This document shows positions 45,016 through 56,415 of a DNA stretch of 64,000 nucleotides, in pieces; positions within the stretch are counted from its first letter, which is position 1, and each line of letters starts with the position of its first letter. The position numbers and the translations under genes are program-made. Location of the stretch: positions 35,634,501-35,698,500 of the forward strand of contig JAYKYS010000002.1 in the NCBI GenBank assembly GCA_036924285.1. The letters run 5' to 3'. The notes beneath the pieces were generated by a model. The model was not told the origin of the DNA and did no database searches. It saw only the letters and a program-made list of their open reading frames with translations. This DNA comes from Asterella californica. Its lineage: Eukaryota; Streptophyta; Marchantiopsida; Marchantiales; Aytoniaceae.

Positions 45016-45472
45016 TGATATCTATCGACCAGCCTTGAACGACAGTCTTGTTCAAAAAATGCGAATTATGTATTCGGTCAAGTTTCAGCCGATTTGGAGG
45101 TTTCCAGCGGCAGATTTTCAATTGAATCTTTTTCGACCAAAACGAAACTTTTAGGACTTGAATCCAAAAGAAATACTGGTCCGATTAGGATGAAAAATTT
45201 GTGAAATTTCAAGGTATCTCGAGCTCATTTCGGACCTCATTTGATCCAATTTTGATACTTTCTTCGTGTGTTCTCTTGACATTTTCGCTCTGTTTTGTAC
45301 ACCTACAGTTCACGGACAGGTTTTTTCTTCATCCATCGCTGCAAGAGGAGTTTGTGGAGTTGCTTTGTTGTGACTTGTGACAACTCTTGATCGTGAGGTG
45401 TGAGCAGATGAGTTTCATGGAGGTTTGTGAGGTTTTCCGCGTACAAAACAGTGAAATTTCTACATTGCAGCT
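45016..45472 (+). other. Untranslated leader of the copia element
   Basis: No coding content is visible. It directly precedes the copia gag start at 45473 and is probably its leader or LTR end. I find no second LTR copy in the window to set a border. Confidence 0.4.
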
Positions 45473-47007
45473 ATGGCGGAGTCCGTGTCTTTGATCACTT
45501 GAGAGAAGATCGACAAGAATAACTACCAAATGTGGAAGTTTCGGATGATGACTTTCCTGCAGGGACAAGATCTATAGCATCTTATCATTGAGGAGGAGAA
45601 AGCGCATGATGTATTCATTTCCGACCCAAAATTCAAGGAGTGGAAGAAGTGGTCTTACCAGACGATTCACTACATCGCGCTGACAGTTTCAGCATCGATG
45701 ATCGGTCACATTCAAGATTGCGATATACTCAAGAAAGCTTGGAATGCACTCGCGCGTCAGTTTTAGTCTAGAACAGAGACGCGGAAGCTACAATTACTGC
45801 AGCAGTTCAACACTGTGAAGAAGGGGTCGATGTGCATCAACGACTACATGAACCATGTCAAGCAACTCGTAGATCAATTATCTTCTGTCGAAGTCGAGAC
45901 TGATCTCACTATCTTGATCGGGATCACATTGCAAGGATTGTCTGCAGAGTACAAATAGTTCATTACATCAATTTTGATCTGAGAACCCCTTTCGCAGTTT
46001 GATGAACTTGTTCTTATGATGTTATGAGAGGAGGTGCGCCTATTGGGGAGTCTTACTTCCACGGGTCAGTAGGAATATGTCTATATTGCAGGTTATAGAG
46101 AATTTTGAGGTAAGGGTCGTGAAAAATGTGCTAGACGTGGATGGGATCGCTGGTAGCAACAGCAGTCGCAGCAGCAGAACCAACAACAATCTGTTTCTTC
46201 CAACAACCAGAGACGTGCGTCTGGTTCTTGCAACTATTGCAAGAAGCAAGACCACAATGCGAATCAGTGCTACCAGCGACAGAACAATCAAAGGCAACAA
46301 TACGACAACAACCCCTAGCAAGGTAACAACAACCAGCAAGGCTATGCAATCACTGAGCAAGTCTATTCCGAGCAATTGCTGATTACAACGCATCGGAGTT
46401 ATGCGGCTTTCGAGCCACAGACTGACGAGATGATCGACTCTGGTACCACCAGTCACATGATATCTCATCAGGAGTGGTTTAGTTCACTTGAGTTTGTGGA
46501 GACTCCTCAGTTTATGATGACACCAAGCACAAGATCCAGCACAAAGATAACATTCCACTTGACATTCATGCCTCAACGTTTACTGGTATACGGAATATCT
46601 TACATGTACCCACGTTGACTAAAAACTTGCTATTTGTAGGACAGTTGATAAAGCAGGATCTGCAAGTGCGCTTTAATAAAGATGGATGATTTATTGAAGA
46701 TTCGAATAGCACTATCATAGCTCAAGGTAGCAAGAGTGGTAGGCTGTTTAAACTAGATGTCTCTGCGCCTAAGTTACAAGCTGCCATGTATAGATAGAGT
46801 GGTCCAATAGTGTCTGATATTGATATATGACACAAGTGAACTTTCAGAGGCTGAAAAGCCTTCCGAGTTCTGACCTGGTTACAGGTCTGCCCAAATTGGA
46901 ATCCAGTGAGCCCACTGGAGTCTGTGCAGCATGTCAGTTCGGCAAGCAAGCTAGACAGTCCTTTAAGTGATCAGGTAGCAGAGCGAACAAGTTTCTGGAG
47001 CTTGTTC
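45473..47007 (+). pseudogene. Ty1/copia gag-protease-pre-integrase, interrupted by element D
   Basis: ATG at 45473 gives MAESVSLIT, a stop, EKIDKNNYQMWKFRMM and FLQGQDL: the copia gag N-terminus. A gag core follows (LQQFNTVKKGSMCINDYMNH), then a Gln-rich run and the zinc knuckle CNYCKKQDHNANQC (about 46226). The protease is IDSGTTSHMISH (about 46435). The pre-integrase domain ends LVTGLPKLESSEPTGVCAACQ, the Cys pair of the integrase zinc site. Reading stops at NKFLELV, where LTR of D starts at 47008; copia integrase normally continues HSD at this point. About eight in-frame stops make it inactive. The rest should lie beyond the right end of the window. Confidence 0.85.
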
Positions 47008-47903
47008 TGTAAACCCTCCACGATCCCCGATCTCTCAACCTCCACGATCGTCATCGATGAATCTGCAAATGTCGGATCTGTCTCTCACTCAGGGGTCACC
47101 TCTGATGGCTTTGATGGAAGCACACCATAAATCTTGAAGGAAAAAGTGCTAAGTTCACTCATGCATACACCCATAAACTTATCAACTAAAAATCTCCATA
47201 AACTCATCAATTAAAATCCTCTATTCTAACGACGTCTCTCAAGTTCTCACATGCTAAAAATATCTCACACTCTCTATATTACTCAAGTTGTCATTACGAT
47301 GATGTGAAAACAAGGATGAAGAGCTCTTCTCTACTCCTCTATTCATACATTCTAGGTTTTTACTTTGGTACCCTCCGGTAACTCAGCCGTAACTACTTTT
47401 ACCGGGTTTTACTAAGATATTACTTAAGATAAAAGCATTAATCACATGGGCTTCTTATCTTTTCACATGGACTTATTCCTTCAAAGTCAACAACTTCTAG
47501 AAGGATTCTGGAATATTCTCAAGAAATCTCGAATTTCCACCCCCCTCTACACTAGGACCCACTAAAATGGAAACATGTGGAATCTCTTCTTGTTTTTAAT
47601 GCCCACAAAGTCCACAACTTTAATCCAACCACTAATATCAAGTCAAAAAGGAGATAAAGGATACTTTCTACCTACTTTCTACTTTTTAGACAAGATGACA
47701 AGATAGTAGTGCTCACTCTTTAGGAAATATTTGAATTCTGTCAAAAGTACAGCTAAGTTTAACCATAACTAACTTTAGCTAGTCATGACTAACTTGATAC
47801 CTCCTTAAAGTACTTGGGCAGCAAAAAAACATTCTCAACACTTAGTTATAACTAAATATCTTACTAATAGACAAACTTCATATGTGTAACATAGGTCGTT
47901 ACA
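47008..47903 (-). mobile_element. Element D 3' LTR (896 bp)
   Basis: It starts TGTAAACCCTCC and ends GTTACA. It aligns with 63509-64000 (CTCAACCTCCACGATCGTC, GCTTTGATGGAAGCACACC, ACCGGGTTTTACTAAG) with a few differences, so D is older than C. Confidence 0.85.
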
Positions 47904-47916
47904 TTTTACCCCCGGA
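47904..47916 (-). promoter_or_regulatory. Polypurine tract, element D
   Basis: The minus strand reads TCCGGGGGTAAAA directly before the LTR start TGTAAC. It adjoins the end of the integrase frame (47917). Confidence 0.75.
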
Positions 47917-49364
47917 CTAAATTTTCGTTCCGTCCTCGGAGTGAAGAGAGAACTTTCGTCGATGAAATAACTTCAACTTGTCATGGTTGACCCGATCGAA
48001 TCTCCTTCCTCCCAACTCCTGAAAGTCATATGTGAAGTTGCTCCACACCTTATCTACAACAAAAGGACCAAAATATCTAGGAAGAAACTTCTTCCTAGCC
48101 CTCTTGAATCTGATAGCATCATACAACATTACCCAATCTCTGACTTGAAAAGGTTTTACCTCCCTCTTGCCCAACCGTTTGTCGTAACTCTTCTTTTGAT
48201 ACGCCTGAGCTCGTTCCATCCGGATCATTGCTACCGCTCGGGTCTCTTCCAACTCCATGAGTTGCTCCTTTCTTGATCTGACCACGTCTTTTCCTCTCGA
48301 CCTCTTCAACTTTCGTTGAATAGTTTGAAAAGTATCCAATTCAAATTGGATGGGCAACTTGGACTCCACTCCATAAATCAGTCGAAATGGGGAGTACCCA
48401 GTAGAAGTCTTTGTTGTCGTTTGATACTCCCATAAGATGACATGTAGTCTCTTATCCCAAGTATGTTTCGCAGTCTCGACACCAGCATCTTTGGCGAGCA
48501 TCATACAAAGTGTAAGATTGATCTTCTCCGCAAGACCATTAGCATTTGGTTTGTATCAGGTCGTTACTCGTGGCTTGATAGAAAAGTGTTGTAGCATAGC
48601 AGTAGTCATGCTCCCTACAAACTCTCCTTCTCTATCTGAGACCAACTCTAACGGACATCCAAATCTGGTGATGCTCCTCTCCTATAGGAATCTATCGACT
48701 TTTGTTTCATTAGTCTCCCTCAAAGGTCTAGCCTCTACCCACTTGGTACAATAGTCAGTGACGACTACAATGTATCTATTGCCTCGGGATGTCTTATTAA
48801 GAGGACCTACGAAGTCAATATCCCACTTCTCAAATGGTCATAATATTGGAATTGATCTTAACGGAGGTGTTCTAGTAGACTTTAGAGCAAATGCTTGACA
48901 TACGTCACAAGTTTTGCAATAATCTAAACACTCTTTGAAATCCCTCTCCAGTGATAACCCGCATCCAAAATCTTGAAGGTTGTTATCTTATCAGCAAAGT
49001 GACCTCCGCAAACAGTTCCGTCGTGAAACTCGTGCATTAGCTTGAATGCCTCCTTCTGACCAACTATTCTCCTTAGTAACCCATCTGCTCCTTGATGAAA
49101 TAGAATTCCCTCCACCATGGTGTAAGGTTTGCATCTCTTGATCAACGCGTTACGTTCTCGGGTATGCATACCTTCTGGAAAAGAGCCATCTGCAAGGAAA
49201 CTCCAGATTTCCTTGTACTCGTCCGGTATCTCCTCAATGCTTGTGATGGTCATCAGATGTTCGTCTGGAAATGAATCATCAAACGGTTCTTCTCCCTCAT
49301 CATCATAAGCCCTCGACAAAAGATCAGCATTCGCATGCTTTTTCCCTGGTCTATCTTCGATCAC
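47917..49364 (-). pseudogene. Element D integrase
   Basis: The HHCC zinc region is HEFHDGTVCGGH followed by CKTCDVCQ (about 48900). The core is WDIDFVGPL (first Asp, about 48810), VSDREGEF (second Asp, about 48640) and NGLAEKIN (Glu, about 48540). C-terminal part: FRLIYGVESKLPIQFELD to DKVWSNFTYDFQELGG, ending with HSEDGTKI before the polypurine tract. A frameshift near 48930 and stops near 48690 and 48550 break it. The last 195 codons (48504-47917) are open. Confidence 0.85.
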
Positions 49365-50883
49365 GTAATCGTATTCTGTTAGAAGGATCTTCTAACGAGC
49401 AATACGACCTTCGGCATTAGGCTTATTAAAGATATACTTTAAAGTCTTGTGATCTGTGACTATGAAAAATTTCCCTCCTAGCAAGTAGTGTCGAAATTTC
49501 TTCAATCCAAAGATCACCGCTAATCCTTCTCGTTCAGTCACGGAGTAATTCTTCTCCGCTGGAACCATCTGCCTACTAGCATAAGCTATAGGATGATCAT
49601 GCTCGTCTCCATCTAACTGACTTAATGTACATCCGATTGCTACATTGGAGGCATCCGTATACAGAATAAATGTTTTACTCCACTCAAGTTTAGCAAGTAT
49701 AGGAGTTGTCACCAATGCCTTTTTCAGCTCCTCAAATGCTTCCTTTGCCTTCTGATCATGCACTATCAAGTCAAAATCAACTCCCTTCTTCATGTACATA
49801 GTCAAAGCTATTGCTTTGTTTGAGAAGGAGAAGACAAACCTACGATAATATCCAACCATGCCAAGAAATTGTCTCAACTTTATCAAGTTGATCGGAAATG
49901 GAAGATCCACAATCTTCTTCACCTTCTCAGGATCTACCGCAATTCCATTCTTGGAAATGATGCGTCTCAACAGTAGACCTTCTTCGCAACCAAAGATGCA
50001 CTTCTCTGGATTTAGAGAAGCGTTGGCTTGCTCCAACCGTTGCAAAACTTTGATCACATGATCAAAGTGGTCCTCCTTTCTTCCGTACACACAGAAATCG
50101 TCAATGAAATCCCGAACAAACTTTCCTATGAATGGTTCAAACACCTTGTTCATGAACTTTTGAAACGTGGTCGGAGCATTACACAGTCCGAATGGCATCA
50201 CCCGAAATGCAAATGTTCTCCAAGGATTAGTGAAAGTAGTCAACTGCTGGTACTCCTGTGCTATCTTGATCTGGTTATACCCACTATAAAACCAAAGCTG
50301 TACCACTCATGACCAGCAGCTTCTTCCAAAATCTCATCTATAAATGGTAGAGGATAACAATCCTTCTTGGTAACTACATTCAACTTCTTATAGTCTATGC
50401 ACACTCGCATCTTACCATTCTTCTTCTTGACAATCACAATGGGTGAAACCCATTCTGAGTTCTCCACCTCATAGATGAAACTCGCCTCCTTCAACTTGTC
50501 TATCTCCTCCTTGACCATCATTGCTGTTGTAGAATTGACCCTTCTCTGCTTCTGTCGAACTGGTCTTGCGTTTTCCTCTAATTCGATTCGATGAGTCTCG
50601 AGAGTCACCTCCTTCAAATCCTTGTAGCTGAAAGCAAACACATGGATATATTTTTAAAATATATCTAGGAACCTACTTTTCTCCTCTTGAGTAACATTGA
50701 TACCAAACTTCAGGGTAGAGAGTCTTCTCACAATCTCTGCCTCACTCAACTCTTCTTTCTCAGGATCTTTCTCCACTGCTGGTCGAGGCAACAAGTCAAT
50801 AGCACTAAGCTGATGTAATGATTCATCTTGACCAAATCTTTCGTCCTCAGACGAGGATTCTTGATCGTAAGAATCTCCGATAT
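49365..50883 (-). pseudogene. Element D reverse transcriptase and RNase H
   Basis: RT blocks: SEWVSPIVIVKKKNGKMRVC (about 50460), GYNQIKIAQE, MPFGLCNAPTTFQ (about 50190) and the catalytic FIDDFCVYG (about 50100), then NPEKCIFG and LRQFLGMVGYYRRF. RNase H has ILYTDASNVAIGCTL (about 49650), YSVTEREGLAVIFGLKKFRH and VTDHKTLKYIF. Breaks: a frameshift near 50300 just before GYNQIK, a stop for Trp at 49392, and a stop at about 50650. The wording FIDDFCVYG is like gypsy elements of seed-free plants (recollection). Confidence 0.9.
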
Positions 50884-51482
50884 CTACTTCTGAGACACTC
50901 TGATCATCCTCGTATCAGATTCCCAATAGTCACTAGTGGGTCTATCAAAGTCAGAAGTCACAACTCCAACATCTGAGAGAGAAACTATCACTCTATGATC
51001 TCTAGACCCAATCCGTAAGTATCCCTTGTGCCACCTATCAATGGTGCGCACAGCTCTCCACCAAGACCTACCTAGGAGCAAATCATAACTAGAGTCCTTT
51101 AACACTTGAAAGGACATCAATGTTTGAACTCCCATCACTAACACGATCACATTCTCTAACACACCAAGAGGTCTTACCCGTTGCTTGTTAGCCATCCCCA
51201 CGACAATGCTAGCCGGGCGAGTTGGTTCCATCCCCAACTTCTTCATCAATCTTTTCGATATGACGTTTACAGCCGACCCTCCATCCACCAATATGTCGGA
51301 GACGTAGTGATCATTCAACCGGACTTCAATCTTTGAAACCCTAGTGCATACCTCTGAAGCATGCACATCCACCACACCAACTCCCATAGACTTTGATGTC
51401 TTGCTCTTGGGTTTCTTCTTCTTGCTTCTCTTAGAACTCAGTCCTCCTCTGAGTTCCCTTCGTAAGCTGGGATTAAGTACGA
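50884..51482 (-). pseudogene. Element D protease region, cut at its 5' side by element C
   Basis: The retropepsin active site reads ILVDGGSAVNVISKRL (about 51290), with DGG as usual for many plant gypsy proteases. Later come MANKQRVRPLGVLENV and LLLGRSWW (flap and second conserved block). The frame begins beyond the insertion point with VLNPSLRRELRGGLSSKRS, which continues the linker left at 60188. It ends at 50884 and pol continues in another frame, so a shift has occurred. Confidence 0.85.
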
Positions 51483-52855
51483 TGTCGGAGTGTGATCCGT
51501 CTACCTAGGAAAGCGCCGGGCTTCTGGCTGTGGTTGTTTACTCAAGAGGTTGGCTTTCAGGTCACAACAGGAGCTATAAACACTCACACAGGAGTGTAGG
51601 ATCCTCTGATATGCTCAAAAAGCGAAATTTAGGTCTCACTGGTAGTAATAGGCTTAAGCGGTGAATTTTGACACTCAAAGAGAGGAAAACTATGAAGGTT
51701 TAGACTTCTAAACTTCCCCTACATGCAAATGAGGTACTACTGAACTCACAGACGAAGTTTCAACCTGAGATCAAATTCTGACACGGAGATATGAACAGAA
51801 AAGTTCTGAATAAGAGAATTATGGCAATTTCTGGTACCTAGATAGCTATTCAGACATAGAACAGAGAATTGGCTCGATGAATTTCAAATCTTCTCACAGT
51901 ATTTGAAGTCTACAGGGTGCTGAACATCCCTGTGAAGTTGGGACTCTTGATTGTTTGTAGAACTCCAGATCTCCTTCTCTAAAGTCGCTGCTCTAGATTA
52001 AGAGCTTTTCAGACCCCCTCTGCTTCAGCGGCCGCCCTGAATTACTCAATTAATCAAATGATTCGAAACTTTTTGGACAGTCGTAGCCCTCCTGACAGTG
52101 AACGCAACCACGAAGTTTTGAAGTGATTTCCTCAATTCTGCTGCAATTGGCACCGAAAACCCCAAAATCAACAAAAGTGATGCAGTTTTGGCACAATCCG
52201 AACTTCAATTGGGCATAACTCCTTGTTTATTGATCCAAATCGAGCAAAAATTTCACTGACAGTGCTTGGCACGACGAGCTCTCTCCTCCTGTGTTCTCAG
52301 ATTTCGAAGATACCTTACCAATTGCTCGAACTCTCCTCTAGAGCTCTGTTTCTAAACTTAGAGTTTCACAAAAGACAAAAATGGACCAATGGGAGTTCAT
52401 AGCTCCACTTGACTGTCCTTTTGTGCCTTAAACTACCTGGTAACTTTTCTACACTCATAGGCTACCACGTCAAGCCCCCTAGAGTGCCAGCGTAAAACTT
52501 AAACTACCTAAAATGACACATAGCCCTGAAAAATAACTTAAATTAGCTAGAAAGCGTGCATGGGCGACAAGTATGTACAACCCATGAGCTCAAACCCCTA
52601 TCAGCATGGAAACCCTAAGTTATGTACATTGAACGTCATAGACAAGTAAGAAGTCACTTGCACAAGCGCACAAATGCTTGAACAAGATAACTAACATACT
52701 ATCAGCCTACTAGGACTCAAAATAGTGTTAACACCGTATGCAAAGGTGTCAAACATATACATAAAGGACTAGAAGTAATATGAGCTAACTTCTAGAACTA
52801 CCAAACCTAAGCGTCGGAGTAGAAGTCAAGCATGTAGCCGCCAAGTAGCGCGACA
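51483..52855 (-). mobile_element. Element C 3' LTR (1373 bp)
   Basis: TGTCGGAGTG...AGCGCGACA, with TGTCG/CGACA inverted ends. It is identical to the 5' LTR apart from one base near 51611. It contains a NotI-type GCGGCCGC site. The polypurine-tract complement follows at 52856. Confidence 0.95.
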
Positions 52856-52893
52856 TCCACCCCCTCTGAACCTGCACATCCTCCGGTATGTGC
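52856..52893 (-). promoter_or_regulatory. Polypurine tract and adjacent stem-loop, element C
   Basis: The minus strand has GCACAT, loop ACCGGAGG, ATGTGC (52893-52874), a 6 bp perfect stem, then AGGTTC and the polypurine tract AGAGGGGGTGGA ending at 52856, then TGTCG of the LTR. The stem is kept in B and G with changed bases. It lies after the pol stop at 52904. Confidence 0.8.
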
Positions 52894-52903
52894 CAAATCC
52901 AGA

Positions 52904-55900
52904 TCAAGACTCTTCAGCTCCAGCTTCAAATTCATCTTCAACCTCCATTGAGTCTTCAGCTTCATCCTCAGTAAGTTCTGCAATGTTCTGGTCCTCTCCT
53001 CTTCTTCTAAAGAGCTTGATTCTCTTTCCTGCGACTGGTATCTTGAGCACTGCACCATCTAACTCTCTCAAAGAGTATGTGGCATTATCATAAACTTCTA
53101 ACACCACATAAGGTCCGAACCATCTCTTGGAAAACTTTCTGATAGCGCTATGCTGATTATCAAGACTACTATCATAGACTAACACCCAATCACCTTCCTT
53201 AACTGGTTTGGGTCGTAATCTATGTGTTCTATCAAACCTGCCTTTGTTTCTCTCTCTAGCAGTCTTTAACCTTTCCACAGCTTTGGCAACATCCTCAGGT
53301 TTTCGTTCTAACTGCTGGATCCTTAATGCAAGAAGATCCTCCGTACTTTTACCATCTTCCCATGGCAAAACATTCCAAGTAGGCACAACCTCCTCAATCG
53401 GCATCACAGGTTTTTGCCCTAGTATCAACTCTGCTGGCATGTAACCTGTAACGGTACTATGAGTTGTACGATCTGCCCACAAAGCAAATGGTAACAGTCT
53501 AGGCCATTCACGGATCTTACCCTTGCAAGCTTTTACCAAAGCTTTGATGATTGGCGGATGACCTCTTTCGCTCTTGCCATTCCCTTCCGGATTGTAAGCA
53601 GTGGTTAACGCCAACTTGATTCCCAATCGCTTGAAGAATTCAACTGCTTCTTGTGCATCCAGCTCACCCCTATCTGCAGTGATCTTTCCCACACACCCAT
53701 ACCTACAAATAACATCTTCAAGTAGAAAGCGGCAGACACTAGCAGTGGTCTTCGTCCTCAGAGCACGGCCTTCGACTTGGTAGATAGATCTTCTCTAGCC
53801 AAGACTAGATACCTCATTTGTCCGAGTCCAAATGGCATAGTTACCAGATCAACTACCCATTTATAATGAATGGCTAAAGGATAAGTAGGATGCAATCCAT
53901 CACGATGGCGTACATTGGAGTACATCTGGCAGGGTATACAGGATGAAACAAATTGTACTACATCCTTATACATACCCTTCCACCAATACTTCTCCTTCAT
54001 CTTGGCAAATGTAGCCCAAACTCCTCTATGACCAGCCCATAAACTCTCATGGAACTCCTTGATCAGCTTCTGCTGCAATTCCAAGTCACATACCACCCGC
54101 TGCGGTATACCTCCTTGTAGCTTAGGGCGCTTCCATAGATGTCCTCCATGTAAAAAGTAACCATAAGCTGTTCTACGGATCCTCTTGAAATCTGCATCAG
54201 ACCAGCCTTCTTGTCTTTCCAATGAACTCAAATAGCGCCCAAGATCCAACCACTCGCCATCATACATAGTTTCCTCAAATAATTCCAACGGGGCTGCAAA
54301 ATAGCTTCTATCTCTTCTAGCAAGAGCACTAGAATAGAACTCTGTTCCCACATCCTCCTGGTCATCTATCATTTCTTTCTCATCGTAATACCTAGCCCTT
54401 GATAACATATACGCCACAGGATTGTCCTTCCCTGCAATATGTCTAAACTCTGGGTTCAAGGACTTGATATATGCTATCCACCTCAACATAGCAATATCTG
54501 GAGTTGTACAGCTAGTGATCATTCCCAAGAGAGGTAAACAATCTGTCTCCACAACCACAGGTGCTCCTATCAAGTATTCCTTATCACTCTTCATCGCAAT
54601 AACTACTCCCCATAGCTCTCTCTTGACCTGAGGGTAGTCTCTCTGCCGTGAACTTAACACCTTAGCTCCAAAACGCACCACATATCTATTTCCATCCTTG
54701 TCATCCTGTCTTACAGCCCATCCAATGCCAATAGGACTAGTATCAACAGTAAGGATAACAGATCTGCCCAACTCATATGTTACCTTCCGTAGAGTTGGTG
54801 GTGAAGCCAAAAGATCTTTCAACTTCCTCATAGACTCGCTTTGCTCCTCTTGCCACTGAAATCTTTGCCCCTTCCTCAGCAGCTTGTACAACGGATCTGC
54901 TACATGTGCAAAGTGTGGAATCCATATATGATAAAACACACATGCACCTAGAAACCTTCTCACCTCGGTAACCGATCCACACGTCTCTTTCATTCTTCGA
55001 ATGGCATCAACCTTCTTTGGACAAGGTTTCCGACCATAAGATCCACATAGATGTCCCACTATTAACACCTCCTGTACTCCAAACACAGACTTGGCTCCTG
55101 ATAAAGTCAAATGAACCTCTTCCAGTCGACTCAGTATCTTATCACAATCAGCTATGTGATCTGCTACAAACTTACGGCACCCCCTCTGATCTTTTACCTC
55201 ATTCTTCTCCTCCTCAGCACACCCTTTGATCGGCACATCATCAAGGAATGGCATAGTTTTTTCAGGAATGAAGTCCCTCAAAACTTTGTTCATGCCATTC
55301 ATCATATGTGCTACCGAATTGGTAGCACCTTGCGGTAAGGTGCACATCCTTAGTAACCCTAAAGGTGTCCTCATTGTAGTCAAGTCTCTACTCTCAGAGG
55401 ATAATTGAAACTGGTCATAACCTGAATATAAGTCTCCCATGGAATAGATAGCACGACCAGCAAAAGCCTCTGCAAACTCGTCTACAATAGGTCCTATACC
55501 CATATTCCTGATAGTTACCTTGTTAACTGGCTGCATATCTTGAATGAATCTCAAAGCTCCACTCTTCTTCGGAACAGTAAACCATCTACTAGAGTAGGGA
55601 GCTATCGATGGTTCCAAGATACCCATCCTAATCCTCTCATTGAGCAAGTCTATCAGCTTTGGTAGATGAGCTCTAGGTACAGGGATAGGACGTAGATTCC
55701 AAGGCACATGCGATATAGTAAAGATTATCATAGGTGCAACTACACTTGGATCTACACATCCTACTTCATGTGACTCAAACGCAAACGCCTTACCATGCCT
55801 AGATAGCATCTCCTTGAAGCTCTTCTTCTCTTGCTCAGTAAGAAACCCATCACCTCCAATCCTCAGCTCCTTCAGTGTTGTTTCTGTGAACTGGTGCCCA

Positions 55901-56415
55901 ATTCTTCTCGGTCCTCTGAGTGTCGATTCTCGTGCAGCTTGCTCCATCTTCTGATTGTAATCGAGTGGTAAAGGCAAAGCCACTGGTTTGACTTTCTTTG
56001 CCACTGACTTGTACTTGGTCTCCACATACACCTCTTGTCGATCTATAAACTTATCAATTACATCATAAAGCTCCTTGGAGCTCACTCTCACCACTCTATC
56101 TACATCATCTATAGAACTTTCTACAATAGATTTCAACTCCCCTATAGTATCTACCAAATACTGCTCTTCAAACACTCCAGATATGTATTCATCTCCTGCT
56201 AACTCTCCACTGTCCCACAAAGACTGCTGTACACACTTCACATGTTGCCTCTCAAACCTCTTCAGATTCTCAACCTTCCTATAACACACTGATCCGCATG
56301 ACGTCAATCCTAAGAAGCTAGTGGATAAAGCTTCATGCTCTACTGGATCAGGCGAGAATCCTAGCTCTACTGTACCGTTGAAGTCTCGCTCTTCAATGGT
56401 ACTCTGCCAAAACCC
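52904..56415 (-). pseudogene. Element C pol (RT-RNaseH-integrase), one frameshift
   Basis: There is no ATG; the frame opens right at the slippery site (56415) and runs TIEERDFNGTVELGFS... RT has LPQGATNSVAHMMNGMNKVL and the catalytic FLDDVPIKG (FLDD at 55248-55237). RNase H: DTSPIGIGWAVRQDD, KRELWGV, ETDCLPLLGMI and HIAGKDNPVAYMLSRARY. Integrase: FHESLWAGHRG...CIPCQ, WVVDLVTMPFG (first Asp), ITADRGELD (second Asp, about 53680), GKSERGHPPI (Glu). Near 53785 one base is missing compared with B (CTACCAAGTC against AATCAAGTC), so the frame hits a stop at 53758. Integrase continues in the other frame to 52904, with an acidic tail. RT and RNase H should still be made. Confidence 0.9.

Noticed and set aside
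45329..46468. Minus-strand open frames opposite the copia gag
   Set aside because: Antisense shadows of the copia gag and its Gln-rich segment.
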